This document shows positions 31,634 through 35,006 of a stretch of 35,006 bases of DNA, one piece after another. How positions within the stretch are numbered: the stretch's first letter is position 1; every line of letters starts with the position of its first letter. Source of the DNA: Erythrobacteraceae bacterium (GTDB lineage: Bacteria > Pseudomonadota > Alphaproteobacteria > Sphingomonadales > Sphingomonadaceae); assembly GCA_024642525.1 (NCBI GenBank), contig JAHEAX010000016.1:1-35006 (forward strand), read 5' to 3'. The translations under genes and the position numbers were made by a program. The notes beneath the pieces were generated by a model. The model was not told where the DNA came from and did no database searches. It worked only from the letters and a program-made list of their open reading frames with translations.

Positions 31634-33445
31634 ATGAAAAGCCGCCTCGCCAGTCTGGCAATGATCGTATCAGCCGGATTGGTCGGCACAGCCGCCTCCG
31701 CACAGGAAAAGGCTGATGCTGCCAGCGTGGACGAACGCCCGCCCTTCACCCAGTCGATAGGTGCAGGCGGCAGACCGGTGGGGGCCAGCTGGTCGCGCAG
31801 CCCGGTCTATGCGCAGCATGGCATGGCCGCGACTGCCCATCCGCTGGCCAGCCAGATTGCGGTCGATATCCTCAAGCAAGGTGGCAGCGCGGTCGATGCC
31901 GTCATCGCGGCAAACGCTGCGCTGGGCCTGATGGAACCGACCGGCAACGGTATGGGCGGCGATCTGTTCGCCATCGTCTGGGACCCCAAAACGCAAAAGC
32001 TTTATGGCATCAACGGTTCTGGCCGCAGCCCTATGGGACGTAGTTTGGCCATGATGCAGAAGGCAGTCGGAAAGGGCGGCACAATCCCGCCATTTGGCCA
32101 TCTGCCAGTTACCGTGCCCGGCACGGTGGATGCCTGGTTTGACCTGCATGACCGCTTCGGCAAACTGCCCATGGCCGACATTCTCGCGCCGACCATCGAA
32201 TATGCTGAAAACGGCCACCCGGTCTCACCCGTCATTGCCTATTATTACAGCGCCAACCTTGCCCGTTTTGAACAGGTGGAAAGCACCATTGGCGAATTTG
32301 CCAATGCCCGCGCCACTTGGTTTGCCAATGGCCCGCCCAAGGCAGGCGACATTTTCCGTAACCCCGATCTTGCCAATACCTTGCGCATCATCGCCAAGGG
32401 CGGGCGCGATGCCTTTTATGCAGGGCCGATCGCCCGCACGATCGACGCCTATATGAAGCGCATCGGCGGCGATCTTCGTTATGAGGATTTTGCCGCCCAT
32501 GATAGCGAATGGGTGGCACCTGCCTGCGTCGATTACAGGGGGACGCAGCTGTGTGAATTGCCGCCCAACAGCCAGGGTTTTGCGGCTCTGCAAATGGCCA
32601 ATATCCTGAAGAATGTGGACCTTGCGCAATATGAGCGCGGGTCGCCGCAGGTGCTGCATTACATCACAGAAGCAAAGCGTCTCGCTTTCGAAGATCTCGC
32701 CCGATTTTACGCGGACCCTGCGTTCACCGACTTTCCGGCGGCACGACTGCTTTCGGACGAATATGGCCGCCAGCGCTTCGCACTGATCGACCCCGACCGT
32801 GCAACGCCGGAATTCGGACCGGGCGAGGATGTGCTGGAAGGTGAAGGCGATACGACCTATCTGACCGTGGCCGACAAGGATGGCATGATGGTCAGCCTCA
32901 TCCAGTCCAATTACCGCGGAATGGGTTCGGGCCTTGTGCCCGACGGGCTTGGCTTCATGCTGCAGGACAGGGGCGAACTCTACTCGCTCGATCCGGCGCA
33001 TCCCAATGCCTATGCGCCGGGCAAGCGGCCGTTCCAGACCATTATTCCCGCATTCATGATGCGCGATGGCAAACCGTGGATCAGCTTTGGCCTGATGGGC
33101 GGCGGGATGCAGCCGCAGGGCCATGTGCAAGTGATGATCAATCTTGTCGATTACGGGATGAACCTGCAGGAAGCAGGCGATGCAGCCCGCCTCAGCCATG
33201 ATGGCGGCCGCCAGCCGACCGACGATCTGGCGGGAACAGGCGCAGACCTGCTGGGCGTATTGTCTGTCGAGCCGGGCATTTCCAGCGACACAGTGGCAGC
33301 GCTGGGCGCGATGGGCCACAAGGTGAAAGTTGACGGCACCGGCGTGATATTCGGCGGATATCAGGCCATCATGCGTGATCCTGAAACGGGCGTTTATTCT
33401 GGTGCAACGGAAATGCGCAAGGATGGCCTGGCGATCGGCTACTGA
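31634..33445 (+). CDS. ggt: Gamma-glutamyltransferase
   Basis: 603 residues from ATG 31634; AAGGA lies eight bases upstream, and an earlier in-frame ATG at 31616 lacks one. Signal peptide MKSRLASLAMIVSAGLVGTA with cleavage near ASA|QEK, so periplasmic. It is an Ntn-hydrolase that cleaves glutathione and other gamma-glutamyl compounds after self-processing. Seen: MAATAHPLASQIAVDILKQG, SAVDAVIAANAALGLMEPTG, NGMGGDLFAIVWD, VPGTVDAWFDLHDRFGKLP, LCELPPNSQGFAALQMANIL, and the processing site GEGDTTYLTVADKDG, where Thr407 should become the new N-terminal nucleophile. NYRGMGSGLVPDGLGFMLQD and SFGLMGGGMQPQGHVQVMIN follow. A glutathione salvage or peptide catabolism role fits; it sits with acs and a lyase gene. 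Confidence 0.94.
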   Translation: MKSRLASLAMIVSAGLVGTAASAQEKADAASVDERPPFTQSIGAGGRPVGASWSRSPVYAQHGMAATAHPLASQIAVDILKQGGSAVDAVIAANAALGLMEPTGNGMGGDLFAIVWDPKTQKLYGINGSGRSPMGRSLAMMQKAVGKGGTIPPFGHLPVTVPGTVDAWFDLHDRFGKLPMADILAPTIEYAENGHPVSPVIAYYYSANLARFEQVESTIGEFANARATWFANGPPKAGDIFRNPDLANTLRIIAKGGRDAFYAGPIARTIDAYMKRIGGDLRYEDFAAHDSEWVAPACVDYRGTQLCELPPNSQGFAALQMANILKNVDLAQYERGSPQVLHYITEAKRLAFEDLARFYADPAFTDFPAARLLSDEYGRQRFALIDPDRATPEFGPGEDVLEGEGDTTYLTVADKDGMMVSLIQSNYRGMGSGLVPDGLGFMLQDRGELYSLDPAHPNAYAPGKRPFQTIIPAFMMRDGKPWISFGLMGGGMQPQGHVQVMINLVDYGMNLQEAGDAARLSHDGGRQPTDDLAGTGADLLGVLSVEPGISSDTVAALGAMGHKVKVDGTGVIFGGYQAIMRDPETGVYSGATEMRKDGLAIGY

Positions 33446-33479
33446 CCGATCAGCGGATTTTACAGACTGGAGCAAAGGC

Positions 33480-34352
33480 GTGCCTGTGCCAGACGATATA
33501 CGACCTATGCGCACCGCGCTTTACCTGCCTGCCAATCGCGCCAGCGCGGTTGCCAAGGCGCGCACGGCTGATTGTGACGTAGTCATCCTCGACCTGGAAG
33601 ATGCCGTGTCGCCCGATGCGAAAACGCAGGCGCGCAGCGATGCCGTAGCAGCCGTGACGCAAGGCGGTTTCGGCGGGCGTTTGCTAGTAGTGCGCGTGAA
33701 TGCGCTCGACAGTGAATGGGGTGCAGATGACTGTGCCGCCCTGTCTGCAGCGCGCCCCGATGCAGTGCTGCTGCCGAAGATTTCGAGCGCAGCGGACATT
33801 GCCCTTGCCCGCAAACATCTGCCAGCAGACCTGCCCATCTGGGCGATGCTGGAAACCTGCGCCGCATTCCTCGATATCGCCTCTGTTGCGCGCGGTGGGC
33901 TGGACAGCGGCCTTGCGGCATTCGTCCTTGGCACCAACGATCTGGCGCTGGAAATGCGCTGCACACTGGACACGGGGCGCAGCGCCATGGCGCCGCTGTT
34001 GACGCAGGCCGTGGTGGCTGCGCGTGCAACCGGGCTCGCCATATTTGACGGAGTGTTCAATGATATTGCCGATGACGCAGGCTTTGCCTCGCAATGCGCG
34101 CAGGGCGCGGCACTGGGGTTTGACGGCAAGACCGTAATCCACCCGAGCCAGCTTGCCGCCGCCAACGCAGCCTTTGGCCCGACTGACGCACAAATCGCGC
34201 GATCACACGCGATAATGCAGGCTTTCGCAGCGCCCGAAAACGCAGGAAAAGGCGTGATAAAGGTGGACGGCAAGATGGTGGAATTGCTGCATCTGCGCGA
34301 AGCGGAAAGGTATCTGGCAATCCAGCAGGCGATCAGCAATCGCGCTTCATGA
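33480..34352 (+). CDS. CitE-like HpcH/HpaI-family CoA lyase
   Basis: 290 residues from a GTG at 33480, with GGAG seven bases upstream. ATG 33507 (MRTALYLPANRASAVAKART) is a possible shorter start. It is the stand-alone CitE-like group of the citryl/malyl-CoA lyase superfamily, a TIM barrel. Motifs: CDVVILDLEDAVSPDAKTQA (metal-binding Asp/Glu), LLVVRVNALDSEWGADD, ILPKISSA-type substrate strand (AVLLPKISSAADIAL), IWAMLETCAAFLDI (Glu), AFVLGTNDLALEM (Asn/Asp) and GFDGKTVIHPSQLAAANAAF. Lone CitE-like enzymes in other bacteria act on malyl-, citramalyl- or methylmalyl-CoA; the substrate here is not decidable. It is 34 bases after ggt, probably same transcript. Confidence 0.9.
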   Translation: MPVPDDIRPMRTALYLPANRASAVAKARTADCDVVILDLEDAVSPDAKTQARSDAVAAVTQGGFGGRLLVVRVNALDSEWGADDCAALSAARPDAVLLPKISSAADIALARKHLPADLPIWAMLETCAAFLDIASVARGGLDSGLAAFVLGTNDLALEMRCTLDTGRSAMAPLLTQAVVAARATGLAIFDGVFNDIADDAGFASQCAQGAALGFDGKTVIHPSQLAAANAAFGPTDAQIARSHAIMQAFAAPENAGKGVIKVDGKMVELLHLREAERYLAIQQAISNRAS

Positions 34353-34470
34353 AAGCTTTGCACCGATGACGGGGCAGATCGGGGTTGCCGCCCCGCTGCA
34401 TCCCTGCAATTGAACCTTTCAAACAACTTTTGACCACAGGGCCGGGCAATGCCGGCGACAAGGAGTTATC

Positions 34471-35006
34471 ATGGCCGGAATGGTGCCTTTCAGCTGGGAA
34501 GACCCGTTTGATCTAGAAGGTCAGCTGACCGAAGACGAACGGATGATCCGCGATGCCGCCAATGCCTTCGCGCAAGGCGAATTGCAGCCGCTGGTGCAAC
34601 AAGCCTATCGCGAGGAACGCGTCGCGCCTGAACTCTTCCCGATGATGGGCAAGGCGGGCCTGCTGGGCGCAACCGTGCCGGAAGAATATGGCGGCGCTGG
34701 CGCTGGCTATGTTTCCTACGGCCTCATCGCGCGCGAGATCGAGCGGGTCGATTCCGGCTACCGGTCGATGGCTTCTGTCCAGTCCAGCCTCGTGATGTAT
34801 CCGATCCACGCCTATGGTTCTGAAGAACAGCGCCGCAAATATTTGCCCGGCCTTGCCAGCGGCGAATTGATCGGCTGCTTCGGCCTGACCGAACCTGATG
34901 CAGGTTCAGACCCCGGCTCCATGCGCACCTATGCCAAGAAAGATGGCGATGGTTACAGCCTGTCGGGCGCAAAGACGTGGATCAGCAATTCGCCCTTCGC
35001 CGATGT
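34471..35006 (+). CDS. Acyl-CoA dehydrogenase, glutaryl-CoA type, N-terminal part (runs off the window)
   Basis: 178 residues are visible from ATG 34471, which has AAGGAG six bases upstream; the frame runs past the window end. Begins [20 protein letters not shown], then [20 protein letters not shown]. Family motifs: [60 protein letters not shown] and [16 protein letters not shown], the flavin-contact loop, then [11 protein letters not shown]. The W-x-D-P-x-x-L-x-x-L-T-x-x-E start and the [10 protein letters not shown] stretch are typical of glutaryl-CoA dehydrogenase (GcdH), in lysine and tryptophan breakdown. The catalytic Glu lies beyond the window, so the substrate stays provisional. Confidence 0.9.
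   Translation, partial: MAGMVPFSWEDPFDLEGQLTEDERMIRDAANAFAQGELQPLVQQAYREERVAPELFPMMGKAGLLGATVPEEYGGAGAGYVSYGLIAREIERVDSGYRSMASVQSSLVMYPIHAYGSEEQRRKYLPGLASGELIGCFGLTEPDAGSDPGSMRTYAKKDGDGYSLSGAKTWISNSPFAD

Noticed and set aside
34370-34456. Inverted repeats CGGGGC/GCCCCG and GCCGG/CCGGC before the acyl-CoA dehydrogenase
   Set aside because: Short stems with no T-run and a long loop in the first; expected by chance in GC-rich DNA.
1-35006. tRNA genes, insertion sequences, CRISPR arrays, prophage or defence genes
   Set aside because: I looked for cloverleaf-like ends, terminal inverted repeats, spaced direct repeats and transposase or integrase motifs and saw none. Gaps between genes are all too short to hide such elements, apart from small RNAs that cannot be recognised by eye.

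Overview
The window looks like ordinary chromosome from an alphaproteobacterium, most likely Sphingomonadales and close to the Erythrobacter/Altererythrobacter group. The basis is a TonB-dependent receptor of the sphingomonad style, the alphaproteobacterial hemC/hemD/mitofilin-like block divergent from tsaD-gpsA, several sphingomonad-type lipoproteins, and even high-GC coding throughout. No database search was possible, so the taxon is inference. I saw no rRNA, tRNA, insertion sequence, phage gene or CRISPR array. No gap between genes exceeds about 250 bases.

Layout. 1-1297 (-) is the N-terminal part of a TonB-dependent receptor. 1540-3363 (+) is typA, closed by a perfect 20-bp hairpin shared with a convergent ZIP-like membrane gene. 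That gene carries an in-frame TAA near its 5' end. putP, a VOC protein and an extensin-like lipoprotein follow on the plus strand. From 12662 down to 6894 the minus strand carries an alpha/beta hydrolase, then a four-gene operon (circularly permuted ATP-grasp, alpha-E protein, transglutaminase-like protein, Anbu proteasome-like peptidase), then a LuxR/FixJ-type regulator with a degenerate receiver domain. uvrB (+), an exported methyltransferase-like lipoprotein, an S10 peptidase and a small lipoprotein come next. The last overlaps dsbD (-) tail to tail.

From 20156 on: a UbiH-type monooxygenase (+); a Mic60/mitofilin-like protein, hemD and hemC (all -); then tsaD, gpsA and a polysaccharide flippase (+) joined by 4-base overlaps. 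Next come an OmpA-family protein, a 38-residue membrane peptide, a membrane-anchored helix-hairpin-helix protein and a single-domain response regulator. Last are acs, gamma-glutamyltransferase, a CitE-like lyase and the start of a glutaryl-CoA-type acyl-CoA dehydrogenase.

The most interesting unit is the Anbu operon at 7697-11769. It joins a predicted peptide ligase, a helical partner, a thiol-peptidase-like protein and a self-compartmentalising threonine peptidase, and it has a 14-bp perfect palindrome just upstream. The gene association is known from comparative genomics, but substrate and role remain open as far as I know. The second is the mitofilin-like protein beside the heme genes.
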